DNA of 43,732 bases, from positions 1 to 43,732 of IMG/VR virus record IMGVR_UViG_3300009788_000161; one strand, 5' to 3'. A program made the translations under genes and the position numbers. This document shows, in pieces, positions 27,602 to 35,182 of this stretch. Positions within the stretch are counted from its first letter, which is position 1. The number at the start of each line of letters is the position of its first letter. This DNA comes from a virus. Under the pieces are notes generated by a model, which saw nothing but the letters and a program-made list of their open reading frames with translations, made no database searches and was not told where the DNA came from.

Positions 27602-27895
27602 ATGTCAAGCACGCTAACATTTGCCTCTGAGACGACCAAGAATTTTGCCGCGAATCATCGCCGTGGACCTGAGTATAACGCCACTATTCAGAACCTCACT
27701 GATCAGTCTATTACGATCACAGTAACAAACCAAAGCGTTCAACATACCACATCGCCCACATTTGATACCCCGGCGGCGGGCGCCCTAGTCATTGCAGCAG
27801 GGGTTATCGGCACCATAACCGCTCCATACAAGGGGTGGCTCTTAACTGCAGCCGGGGCAGCAACTGGCACTGTAGAGATTACAGAGGCTGGCTGA
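27602..27895 (+). CDS. Small beta-rich structural-region protein
   Basis: A 97-aa Thr/Ala-rich protein with strand-forming segments (N-A-T-I-Q-N-L-T-D-Q-S-I-T-I-T-V-T). It ends G-T-V-E-I-T-E-A-G. No Cys and no recognised domain. It is likely a minor virion or decoration-like protein by composition and position. Confidence 0.55.
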   Translation: MSSTLTFASETTKNFAANHRRGPEYNATIQNLTDQSITITVTNQSVQHTTSPTFDTPAAGALVIAAGVIGTITAPYKGWLLTAAGAATGTVEITEAG

Positions 27896-27896
27896 T

Positions 27897-28157
27897 ATGC
27901 GCCGTAAAAGCCGCAGGAATACGCTTAGGCTGGGTGATTCTAACGCTATTGACGATATCACTGGCTTTAAGCACAAGCGCTCAGAGATGAAGAAGCTCAG
28001 TGGTGAGCAGAAAGGGCTTCTAACTCATAAGCGCAATTGGAATCCCGCACATCCTCAGCTAAAGATCAAAGGCCGCACCGATAAGATTGCTGTCGATGAT
28101 ACTCGAGTAAGAACCACAGATGAGTTTCCAGATAACCCGACACAGGATGATCTATAG
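27897..28157 (+). CDS. Small basic hypothetical protein
   Basis: An 86-aa basic protein beginning R-R-K-S-R-R-N-T-L-R-L-G-D, with S-G-E-Q-K-G-L-L-T-H-K-R-N-W-N-P near residue 35. It resembles small proteins that lie just before the gp4-like tail adaptor in other podoviruses. Function unknown. The next gene starts on a GTG that shares a base with its TAG stop. Confidence 0.55.
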   Translation: MRRKSRRNTLRLGDSNAIDDITGFKHKRSEMKKLSGEQKGLLTHKRNWNPAHPQLKIKGRTDKIAVDDTRVRTTDEFPDNPTQDDL

Positions 28158-29101
28158 TGGCAACTTCCGGGTCCGTTGACTTCACCCTGACGGCAGAAAA
28201 GGTTATCGAAAAGTCTTTCTCAAAGATCGGCGTCAAGGTCGCTGAGCAGTCGTTGCAGGCTTCAGAGATCCAGGACGGTCTGGACGAGCTAAACGTCATG
28301 CTCAAAGCCTGGCAGGGTCAAGGCTTGCACCTATGGTCTAAGCGCGAAGGCGTCATTTTCCTTGATAAGGGTAAGACTGATTACCTATTGGGCGCCACAG
28401 GTGACGAAGCAACGGATCTAGATGACTTTGTAGGCACCACCACCGACGCCGCAACAATCGCAACCGACGTATTGATACCTGTAACCAGTACAACCGGCAT
28501 GGCCACATCAGATACCGTGGGCGTTGAGCTAGACGATGGTACTCGGCATTGGTCAACCATCAGTTCTATCGATCCAGGCGTATCAGTCACCATTGCGTCT
28601 GGTCTTGCCTCTGCTGCGGCGTCTGGGAACAGTGTGTTTACCTTCACCAGCCTGATTAAACGCCCTCTTCGAGTGATTGGAGCAAGGCGCAAGACATTTG
28701 CCGAAGATTCAGAGATTGAGGTGACCCAATTCAGCCGGTTCGATTACTTCAATCAGCCGAACAAGGAGTCTCAAGGCTCTGTTGTTAAGTATTACTATTC
28801 CCCACAGCTCGACAACGGGCGGTTTTATGTGTGGCAGACGGCATCAAGCATCAATGACTTTGTGCGGATCACTTACGAGCGCCCGATTGAAGACATTGAC
28901 GATAAGACCGACAACCTAGATATGCCGGTCGAGTGGTTACAGGCGATTATCTACAACCTCGCAGCCCGGTTGGCTGATGATTACGATGCCCCAGTCTCTA
29001 AGGTCCAAAGCGTTACAGTAAAGGCGGCTGTTTTCTTGGATGAGATTAAAGGGTGGGACGAAGAGCCATCTTCAATCAATTTTCAGCCGGACTTCAGCTA
29101 A
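28157..29101 (+). CDS. Tail adaptor/head completion protein, P22 gp4-like
   Basis: A 314-aa protein starting at GTG. The helical N-terminus (I-E-K-S-F-S-K-I-G-V-K, L-D-E-L-N-V-M-L-K-A-W) matches head-tail adaptors that dock below the portal. A Thr/Ala/Asp-rich insertion (about 85-165) is unusual for gp4 and may form an extra beta-domain. The C-terminus has P-V-E-W-L-Q-A-I-I-Y-N-L-A near 265. It is followed with a one-base overlap by the gp10-like gene, as in P22-type tail operons. Confidence 0.7.
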   Translation: MATSGSVDFTLTAEKVIEKSFSKIGVKVAEQSLQASEIQDGLDELNVMLKAWQGQGLHLWSKREGVIFLDKGKTDYLLGATGDEATDLDDFVGTTTDAATIATDVLIPVTSTTGMATSDTVGVELDDGTRHWSTISSIDPGVSVTIASGLASAAASGNSVFTFTSLIKRPLRVIGARRKTFAEDSEIEVTQFSRFDYFNQPNKESQGSVVKYYYSPQLDNGRFYVWQTASSINDFVRITYERPIEDIDDKTDNLDMPVEWLQAIIYNLAARLADDYDAPVSKVQSVTVKAAVFLDEIKGWDEEPSSINFQPDFS

Positions 29102-30570
29102 TGCCTAGGCTTCCTCTAGAAATCGGTACAGGCTTCTACGAGAGCGCTTCCTTGCCCCTTAACGCCCAAAGGTGTATCAACCTATACCCTGTGGTTCCTC
29201 AGGCTACCACGAGCTTTAATAAGCGCGCGCTGTTCGGCACTCCTGGCATTAAGACCTTCACCACAACAGGCGCGACCATTACCGGGTTCAATCGCGGCTC
29301 TCAAGTGATGAAAGGGGTTCCATACTTCGTCAACGGTCAGCGCTTATATTCGATGGACTCGGCGGGGTTGGTCACTGACCATGGTGTAGTGGGGGGTGCG
29401 GGGCGAGTTTCGTTGGCTAATAATGGTCAATTTCTAGTGATTGTTATTCCAGGCGCTGACGCTTTCGCATTTGATAACGTCGCGAGTACGCTCACACAAA
29501 TCACAGACCCCGACTTCATTTCGTCAAACACGGTAGTTTTCAAAGATGGATTCTTTGTCTTCTCTGCGTCTGATGGGAGTGTGTTCTTCAATTCAGCATT
29601 AAATGATCCATTCACTTATGACGCTCTCGACTTCGGAACGGCAGAGATCAACCCTGATCGAATCGTTGGACTTCACGTAAACCACAATGAGTTGTTCGTG
29701 GCTGGTGAGGAAACCATAGAGCTATTTCAGAATGTAGGCGGGGCTGGCTTCCCCTTTCAACGCATACCAGGCGCCAATATTCAGAAAGGCGTTTATGCAA
29801 AGTTTTCTCTCCGGGAGTTCGACAACACTTTCGTATTTGTAGGGGGGGGAGAGAATGAAGACCCTGCTATCTGGAAGGTTACGGGCTCGAGTTCGGTTCA
29901 GAAGATCTCGACCTCTGCTATCGATAACGCTATCCAAGAGTTTAACGAAGACGAAATCTCTAACGCTTTCGCCTGGGATTATGCAGAAGGCGGAAACTTC
30001 TTTGTAGGGTTCACGTTTGAGTCTAATCGAATTCCGTCTAAAACCTTTGTCTTTGATGCCACTACAACGGCCCTCTCTGGTGTTTCTACCTGGCACGAGA
30101 GACAGACCGGAGTCACTGATAATCGTTGGCGCGTAAACTCCATGCTTAGGATCTTCGGGAAGCATTTTGTGTTTGATCAGATCGACGGTCGGATCGGTGA
30201 GTTGGACCTAGGTACATTTGATGAATACGGAGAAACACTGTTCTGGTCTAAATCTTCAGCGCCATTCGCTCAGCAAGGCATAGCGTTCTTTTATGGTGAG
30301 ATCGAACTATTCATGGAAGCGGGCGTGGGTTTAACTACCGGCCAAGGGTCTGACCCTGTTGTTCGAATGGACTTCTCTGATAATGGCGGGCGTTCGTTTT
30401 CGGCTGAGTTCCAACGCAATTATGGTAAGATTGGCGAATATAGCGCCAGGACTATTTGGCGCAGACAAGGAAGGATCCCAGTTCAGAGGATTGTAAGGTT
30501 CACCGGGTCCGATCCTGTAAAACGGAATATTCTCAGACTGGAATCTAATGCCGAATTAGGTACACAGTAA
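29101..30570 (+). CDS. Packaged DNA stabilisation protein, P22 gp10-like
   Basis: A 489-aa protein started at the ATG at 29101 (TAATG overlap). The N-terminus is diagnostic: L-P-L-N-A-Q-R-C-I-N-L-Y-P-V near residue 18, then L-F-G-T-P-G-I-K-T-F. Repeating strand segments (A-D-A-F-A-F-D-N-V, I-V-G-L-H-V-N-H-N-E, T-I-E-L-F-Q-N-V-G) fit the beta-propeller or barrel-like Phage_stabilise family. It forms part of the tail machine that closes the portal channel. Confidence 0.8.
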   Translation: MPRLPLEIGTGFYESASLPLNAQRCINLYPVVPQATTSFNKRALFGTPGIKTFTTTGATITGFNRGSQVMKGVPYFVNGQRLYSMDSAGLVTDHGVVGGAGRVSLANNGQFLVIVIPGADAFAFDNVASTLTQITDPDFISSNTVVFKDGFFVFSASDGSVFFNSALNDPFTYDALDFGTAEINPDRIVGLHVNHNELFVAGEETIELFQNVGGAGFPFQRIPGANIQKGVYAKFSLREFDNTFVFVGGGENEDPAIWKVTGSSSVQKISTSAIDNAIQEFNEDEISNAFAWDYAEGGNFFVGFTFESNRIPSKTFVFDATTTALSGVSTWHERQTGVTDNRWRVNSMLRIFGKHFVFDQIDGRIGELDLGTFDEYGETLFWSKSSAPFAQQGIAFFYGEIELFMEAGVGLTTGQGSDPVVRMDFSDNGGRSFSAEFQRNYGKIGEYSARTIWRRQGRIPVQRIVRFTGSDPVKRNILRLESNAELGTQ

Positions 30571-30995
30571 TGGTAGACATTATAGCCCCTAGACGCGGCG
30601 AGATATTAACAGACGGCGGGAAGGGCACAACCCGTTTTATGGAGTATCTTGAACGCACGACTCAGACTGTTAACGAACAGGGTGAGATAGACGACACAGA
30701 GAACACTATAGCCGCCTCTCCTGCTGCATTGTCTGCGGTTATGAAAGAGTTAGACAGCGTACAAATAGAACTAGCAACGGTTGGTGCTACTAGCACGATG
30801 CTTGCCAGGGTGATTAAGCGGTTATCTGACCTTGAAGCAGAGGCAGAAACGGTCGGGGCTAATGGTGCAATGCTAGCCAGGGTGTTTAAACGGTTGGCTG
30901 ACCTTGAGACGGCTTCTATAGGTACGGAAAGCGCGGCTATTGCTGCACTTCAAAGCTCAACATTTGATAGGCGTTATGCCTTACTGGTGGGTTGA
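30570..30995 (+). CDS. Coiled-coil tail protein with an internal duplication
   Basis: A 141-aa protein that opens with R-R-G-E-I-L-T-D-G-G-K-G-T-T-R-F and Y-L-E-R-T-T, similar to starts of small tail proteins. Residues about 72-115 consist of two tandem copies of a ~24-residue unit (V-G-A-T-S-T-M-L-A-R-V-I-K-R-L-S-D-L-E / V-G-A-N-G-A-M-L-A-R-V-F-K-R-L-A-D-L-E). A trimeric coiled coil is likely. It sits where P22 has its tail needle gene, but similarity is positional. Confidence 0.6.
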   Translation: MVDIIAPRRGEILTDGGKGTTRFMEYLERTTQTVNEQGEIDDTENTIAASPAALSAVMKELDSVQIELATVGATSTMLARVIKRLSDLEAEAETVGANGAMLARVFKRLADLETASIGTESAAIAALQSSTFDRRYALLVG

Positions 30996-31330
30996 TGCAA
31001 TTATTCGAGAAACAGCTTGGACAGCTAAGACCGGCCAATACAACGGCAGCGTCTATATACAGTCCTGGGACTAATGTAACGGCGGTTAGGTTGTCATTAG
31101 TTATCTGTAATACTACAGCGACCACCGCTAAATTCAGGGTATTCCATGACGACGATGGTACTACTTATGATGAATCCACGGCTTTGCTGTTTGATGCGGA
31201 TATATTAGGGAATCACACAGTTGAGGTGGATGGATTCAAAGTAATGGATAATCCATCAGGCAATATTGCGGTTAGAACTGATACAGCCGATGCGCTTACA
31301 TTCTCACTTTATGGAGCGGAAGTTGTATGA
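30995..31330 (+). CDS. Small beta-rich tail-region protein
   Basis: A 111-aa protein started at the ATG at 30995, within the previous stop (TGATG). Strand-like segments (V-R-L-S-L-V-I-C-N-T, F-R-V-F-H-D-D-D-G-T-T-Y-D-E, I-A-V-R-T-D) give a beta-sandwich impression. The 32168-32494 gene is similar in length and layout. Function unknown; likely virion-associated. Confidence 0.55.
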   Translation: MQLFEKQLGQLRPANTTAASIYSPGTNVTAVRLSLVICNTTATTAKFRVFHDDDGTTYDESTALLFDADILGNHTVEVDGFKVMDNPSGNIAVRTDTADALTFSLYGAEVV

Positions 31331-32139
31331 TTACTGAATATCCGACACCTATACCAATTGAAACCTCTGACAGAGGTGGAAGGGGTGTTGCTGTATTCGT
31401 ACAGGATCAGACTAGAGGTGTTTTAGATTTGCCGTTTTTGCAGGCTGGGAATTCGATCACGCTAGCAGCTAACACTGTTGTTGATTCAAACAATATCACC
31501 CTAACAGCCGGGCACGGGTTAACCACTGCGACGAACGCGGGCGATGTTATCGAGATTGCCGACGACACTAATGGATCGTTCTTCATTCAAGTCGAAATTG
31601 TAACTGTCACAGGGGATGTCGTGTTGCTGGATAGCCCAGTTAATAGGATATATACAACTGGCGGCTCATCTATATCCCACAGCATAAAAGCAATGAACGT
31701 AAACGGATCTGTAACGCCTCAGATATTCACAATAGCGCCGTTGTCGAATCAATCTGGAGATATGGTCAGGATCATATGCGAGATGAGAGACAACGCCGCT
31801 ATGGATTTCGAAACTTTCGGAGGAGGCGCCGCACTAACTAATGGTTTGGTGGTACGAGTTGACAACGGCGACGGCACTTTCAGACACTTATACAACTTTA
31901 AATCCAATGGAGACATTATTGTTCAGGGATTCGACCATGATTTCGCTGAAAATATCGGTGGCGGAACGCGTGGATTTACTGCACGGATAACGTGGGCAGG
32001 TCAGCCAAAGCATGGTGTAGCAATAAGACTCGATGGAAGCCTGGGGGAAGAGCTACAAATGGTAGTTCAGGATGATTTGACTGGTTTAACCCGGTTGAAT
32101 TGGGTGGCTCAAGGCTCAGAACTGCAGAACAACAACTAA
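31327..32139 (+). CDS. Putative tail fibre or tail-tip protein
   Basis: A 270-aa protein, beta-rich throughout. G-N-S-I-T-L-A-A-N-T-V-V-D-S-N-N-I-T-L-T near residue 42 and I-E-I-A-D-D-T-N-G-S-F-F near 76 are compatible with a receptor-binding or collar fold. It has no Cys-rich or catalytic motif. It overlaps the previous gene by four bases. The assignment to tail is from position between gp10-like and ejection-type genes. Confidence 0.5.
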   Translation: MITEYPTPIPIETSDRGGRGVAVFVQDQTRGVLDLPFLQAGNSITLAANTVVDSNNITLTAGHGLTTATNAGDVIEIADDTNGSFFIQVEIVTVTGDVVLLDSPVNRIYTTGGSSISHSIKAMNVNGSVTPQIFTIAPLSNQSGDMVRIICEMRDNAAMDFETFGGGAALTNGLVVRVDNGDGTFRHLYNFKSNGDIIVQGFDHDFAENIGGGTRGFTARITWAGQPKHGVAIRLDGSLGEELQMVVQDDLTGLTRLNWVAQGSELQNNN

Positions 32140-32167
32140 TTACAGGCTTTTATAAAATAGGTGATGC

Positions 32168-32494
32168 ATGGCAACTAACAAGTCCCTAATCGACGGCATT
32201 CAGAACTCTGTTAATACGGCGGTCAACCTGTATACCTCTCCTGCTAATGGGGGGGGAACTCGTATCACTGCATTCACGGCCAGTTTGGATACAGCTACTG
32301 AGACGTACCGCGTCTTTGTCGGATCCAGCGCGGTGGCTGCGAAGGAGATAATCCAGGCGGTTGCTATCCAAGGGCCTGATCAAAATTCCCCCTTGGAGCT
32401 GATCAATCACTTTGTAACTGCTGGGGATAGCATCTTTGTGCAGGTATCGACCGGTTCAACGATTGTTGTTAGGGCCTCGGGCATCGAGTTTTGA
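32168..32494 (+). CDS. Small beta-rich tail-region protein
   Basis: A 108-aa protein with T-R-I-T-A-F-T-A-S-L-D-T, E-T-Y-R-V-F-V-G-S-S-A and D-S-I-F-V-Q-V-S-T-G-S. The arrangement parallels the 30995-31330 protein, so the two may share an origin. It starts after AGGTG and overlaps the next gene's TTG start. Confidence 0.5.
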   Translation: MATNKSLIDGIQNSVNTAVNLYTSPANGGGTRITAFTASLDTATETYRVFVGSSAVAAKEIIQAVAIQGPDQNSPLELINHFVTAGDSIFVQVSTGSTIVVRASGIEF

Positions 32495-32964
32495 TTCTTG
32501 AGCCGACAACCGATCAGGCTCTGATCAAAGAGGTCATCTCTGATCCCGGTATATGGGATAGGATGGCTGAAGACGGAGTTGATAAAGAAGGTTTTTGGCC
32601 TAGCGTTGACGACAATACGTCTTGGTTGCTCTGTATTGACGATGGAGATATTTGTGGAATTATCTTGGCTCACATTGAAACCGGGTGTTCGATCAGTATT
32701 CACCCTTACCTGAAGCGAGAACATAGGCGGAAAGGTCGAGACATGATGACGGCATTGTTCAAACGGTTCATAGAACATACCCCGGCGGTTTTTGTTAAAC
32801 TTAATGCTGTGGTGCCAGATTGTTACAAATCGACACAGAACTTTGCTAAGCGCGTTGGCTTTAAAGAAGAAGGAATAAGCCGGTGCAGTTACAGGAAGGA
32901 CGGGGAAGTTTTTGATCGCAGGTTTTACGGTATCACCAGAAAAGAAATCGAGGCTAGATTATGA
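32491..32964 (+). CDS. GNAT-like protein, P22 gp14-like position
   Basis: A 157-aa protein starting at TTG inside the previous stop (TTGA). The GNAT layout is visible: I-C-G-I-I-L-A-H (strand), I-H-P-Y-L-K-R-E-H-R-R-K-G-R-D-M-M (acetyl-CoA loop region, R-x-x-x-G-R variant) near residue 70, and N-F-A-K-R-V-G-F-K-E-E-G near 128. P22 gp14 at a similar place is a DUF2824 protein of similar size, thought to aid ejection-protein assembly. Enzyme activity is uncertain. Confidence 0.65.
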   Translation: MILEPTTDQALIKEVISDPGIWDRMAEDGVDKEGFWPSVDDNTSWLLCIDDGDICGIILAHIETGCSISIHPYLKREHRRKGRDMMTALFKRFIEHTPAVFVKLNAVVPDCYKSTQNFAKRVGFKEEGISRCSYRKDGEVFDRRFYGITRKEIEARL

Positions 32965-33950
32965 GTGTCATTAAGGACGTTGTAAGTGGTATCTTCGGTG
33001 GTTCTGGTGCCGCTAAAAAAGCGGGGGACGTTGGAGCTACATCGGCCCTTCAAGCTGGACAGGCCCGCGAAAGGCTAGCAAGGGAAGCTCTCCCGACGCT
33101 TCGAGGTCAACAAGAAGCAGGACTTCGAGCTTTCGAGCGTGGTCGCGCTGGATTACAGCCATTTAGAGAAGCAGGCGCTCGCGCATTAGAACAAGAGCAA
33201 GCGTTCCTAGGTGTGCTTGGTCCTGAACAACAGCAAGCGGCTTTTGCAGGATTCGCGGAATCACCCGGACAACGATTTCTGCAGGAGCGTGGCCAACGTG
33301 CACTACTTAGAAACGCATCAGCAACCGGCGGATTGGGTGGCGGGAATATACGCTCTGCGCTAGTACAGCAAGGTGTTGGTTTTGCCCAGCAGGATCTTCA
33401 AAATCAAATTTCTCGGTTGGGTGGGCTGGCTGGCAGGGGCCAAGAGGCAGCAGGCAGCCTGGCAGGACTAGAGCAGAATCTTGGAGGGCTCCAGCAACAG
33501 TTTGGCGCCAACGTGGGCAACATTCTAACAGGGGTAGGGGCGGCGAGAGGTCAGGCACTCCAGAAAGCTGGACAGGCTAGAGCTTCAGGCATCCTAGGCG
33601 CTCAGCAGGCGCAGGCGGGGCTAGGACAACAAGTCTTGGGAGCGGGCCTAGGCGCTGCTGCTGGAGGTGGCCTCTTAGGGGCTGGTGCTGCTGGGTTGTT
33701 CGGTGGTTCTGCTGGCGGTGGTGCTCTTATTGGGCTTCTTTCTGATATGCGTTTCAAGACTAACATCAAGAAAATTGGGGAACTAGACAGCGGTATCGGC
33801 TGGTATGAATGGCAATGGAAAGAAGACGCCCCTGATTGCAAAGGCGCTTTGTGCGTTGGTGTACTTGCTCAAGAAGTCCAACAAAAGATGCCTGAGGCTG
33901 TGATTGAGGTTGACGGATATCTAAGGGTTAACTATGAGGTGTTGCACTAA
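32961..33950 (+). CDS. Ejection-type internal virion protein with C-terminal S74-like chaperone domain
   Basis: A 329-aa protein. Residues 1-245 are Gly/Ala/Gln-rich (R-E-R-L-A-R-E-A-L-P-T-L-R, G-L-A-G-R-G-Q-E-A-A-G), with a hydrophobic glycine-rich stretch near 225-260. The last ~65 residues match intramolecular chaperones: S-D-M-R-F-K-T-N-I-K-K-I, W-Y-E-W-Q-W, and G-V-L-A-Q-E-V-Q-Q-K-M-P-E-A-V. Serine and lysine of this motif are the auto-cleavage residues of Peptidase_S74. P22 gp7 occupies the same place. It probably is injected with DNA. Confidence 0.7.
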   Translation: MSVIKDVVSGIFGGSGAAKKAGDVGATSALQAGQARERLAREALPTLRGQQEAGLRAFERGRAGLQPFREAGARALEQEQAFLGVLGPEQQQAAFAGFAESPGQRFLQERGQRALLRNASATGGLGGGNIRSALVQQGVGFAQQDLQNQISRLGGLAGRGQEAAGSLAGLEQNLGGLQQQFGANVGNILTGVGAARGQALQKAGQARASGILGAQQAQAGLGQQVLGAGLGAAAGGGLLGAGAAGLFGGSAGGGALIGLLSDMRFKTNIKKIGELDSGIGWYEWQWKEDAPDCKGALCVGVLAQEVQQKMPEAVIEVDGYLRVNYEVLH

Positions 33951-35182
33951 TGGCGAACGGACTAGTACCAGACATCGGTGGGCAGCTTACTCGAGGTATT
34001 GGCGCTTTTGGTCAGTTGCAGTCTCAACAATTGAAACGTCAGCAAGTGCAACAGCAGCTAGCAGCCCAGCAAGCCCAACAGGCTCAACAAGCCGAATTGG
34101 CTAGATTACAACAGCAAGTATTGGGCGGACAGCAGCCGGTACAGCCTCTTGGCGGCCAGGGTGCGAGGTTACCTGTAGAGCAGCAGCAGGCGCAAGGTAC
34201 CCAAGCCCTGGCTCAATTAGCTGTGCAATTTCCCGAACGGTTCGAACAGCTTAATACAAATCTCGGGCTTATTGATCAGACACGAAAAGAAGAAGCTGCA
34301 GACTTTGCTTTCCGTCTTCGGAATACGCCATTCAATCAAAGAGAACCTTTGATCGCACAACGTGAAAGTTCGCTGGGCGCGCAGCCGGGAAGAGACTCCC
34401 GAGACACATCAAGTCTTCGAGGGCTATCAGAAGTGGAGCAAAACCAAGCATTGGACACTGTACAAATTGCAGCTTTAAGCCCAGAGCAGCGGGTTGATAT
34501 AGCCAGAGAAGGACCAGCCGCGCTTCAAAACATTATCGAAGCTGCTGGTGGTGGATTTATTGGTATTGATCCGAGAACCCGTAAATCTGTGTTTGTGCCG
34601 CCTCCTGCTGGAACACGCACAGAAAAACAGGTTCAAGCGGAAGAAAAAGAACAGGTAAAACGTGTCGAACAAGAAGTAAAAGATGAAACAACTCAATTTG
34701 ATCGCGCCCAAAAGCTTCGCTCTGAGATATCAAAAGTTAGCACAGAGTTTGACAAGCTGAACTCAGCGTTTGGCCGCATTGAATCCTCTTCTGCTGACCC
34801 AAGCGCGGCGGGTGATTTGGCGCTTATCTTTAACTTCATGAAGATGCTTGATCCTGGTTCTGTTGTTCGAGAGGGGGAATTTGCGACAGCTCAGAACGCG
34901 GCTGGCATTGATACCAAGATCATCAACCAATACAACCGACTTTTGACTGGTGAACGTTTAGCACCGAAACAGAGAACCGATTTCTTGAATCAGTCACGTA
35001 ACATCTTCGAGCGTGCGCAAAAAGACAACGTGAAGGCTGTAGACAAAATCGTTGATATTGGCAAGCAATTCGGAGTGAGTCGAGGGCAGTTGTTAGGCCG
35101 CAGGCTGGAAGACTTCACACCGGAAGATCTCAGCAACTTAAGTGATGAAGAGTTGCAAGCACTGTCTGCTGGAGACCAATAA
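33950..35182 (+). CDS. Ejection-type internal virion protein, P22 gp20 position
   Basis: A 410-aa protein with a Gln/Ala-rich N-terminal coil (Q-S-Q-Q-L-K-R-Q-Q-V, several Q-Q-A-Q-Q) to about 75, then helices. F-N-F-M-K-M-L-D-P-G-S-V-V-R-E-G-E-F near residue 290 is a motif seen in podovirus DNA-transfer proteins. Its TAATG overlaps with both neighbours couple the three ejection-type genes. It probably forms part of a trans-envelope channel. Confidence 0.65.
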   Translation: MANGLVPDIGGQLTRGIGAFGQLQSQQLKRQQVQQQLAAQQAQQAQQAELARLQQQVLGGQQPVQPLGGQGARLPVEQQQAQGTQALAQLAVQFPERFEQLNTNLGLIDQTRKEEAADFAFRLRNTPFNQREPLIAQRESSLGAQPGRDSRDTSSLRGLSEVEQNQALDTVQIAALSPEQRVDIAREGPAALQNIIEAAGGGFIGIDPRTRKSVFVPPPAGTRTEKQVQAEEKEQVKRVEQEVKDETTQFDRAQKLRSEISKVSTEFDKLNSAFGRIESSSADPSAAGDLALIFNFMKMLDPGSVVREGEFATAQNAAGIDTKIINQYNRLLTGERLAPKQRTDFLNQSRNIFERAQKDNVKAVDKIVDIGKQFGVSRGQLLGRRLEDFTPEDLSNLSDEELQALSAGDQ

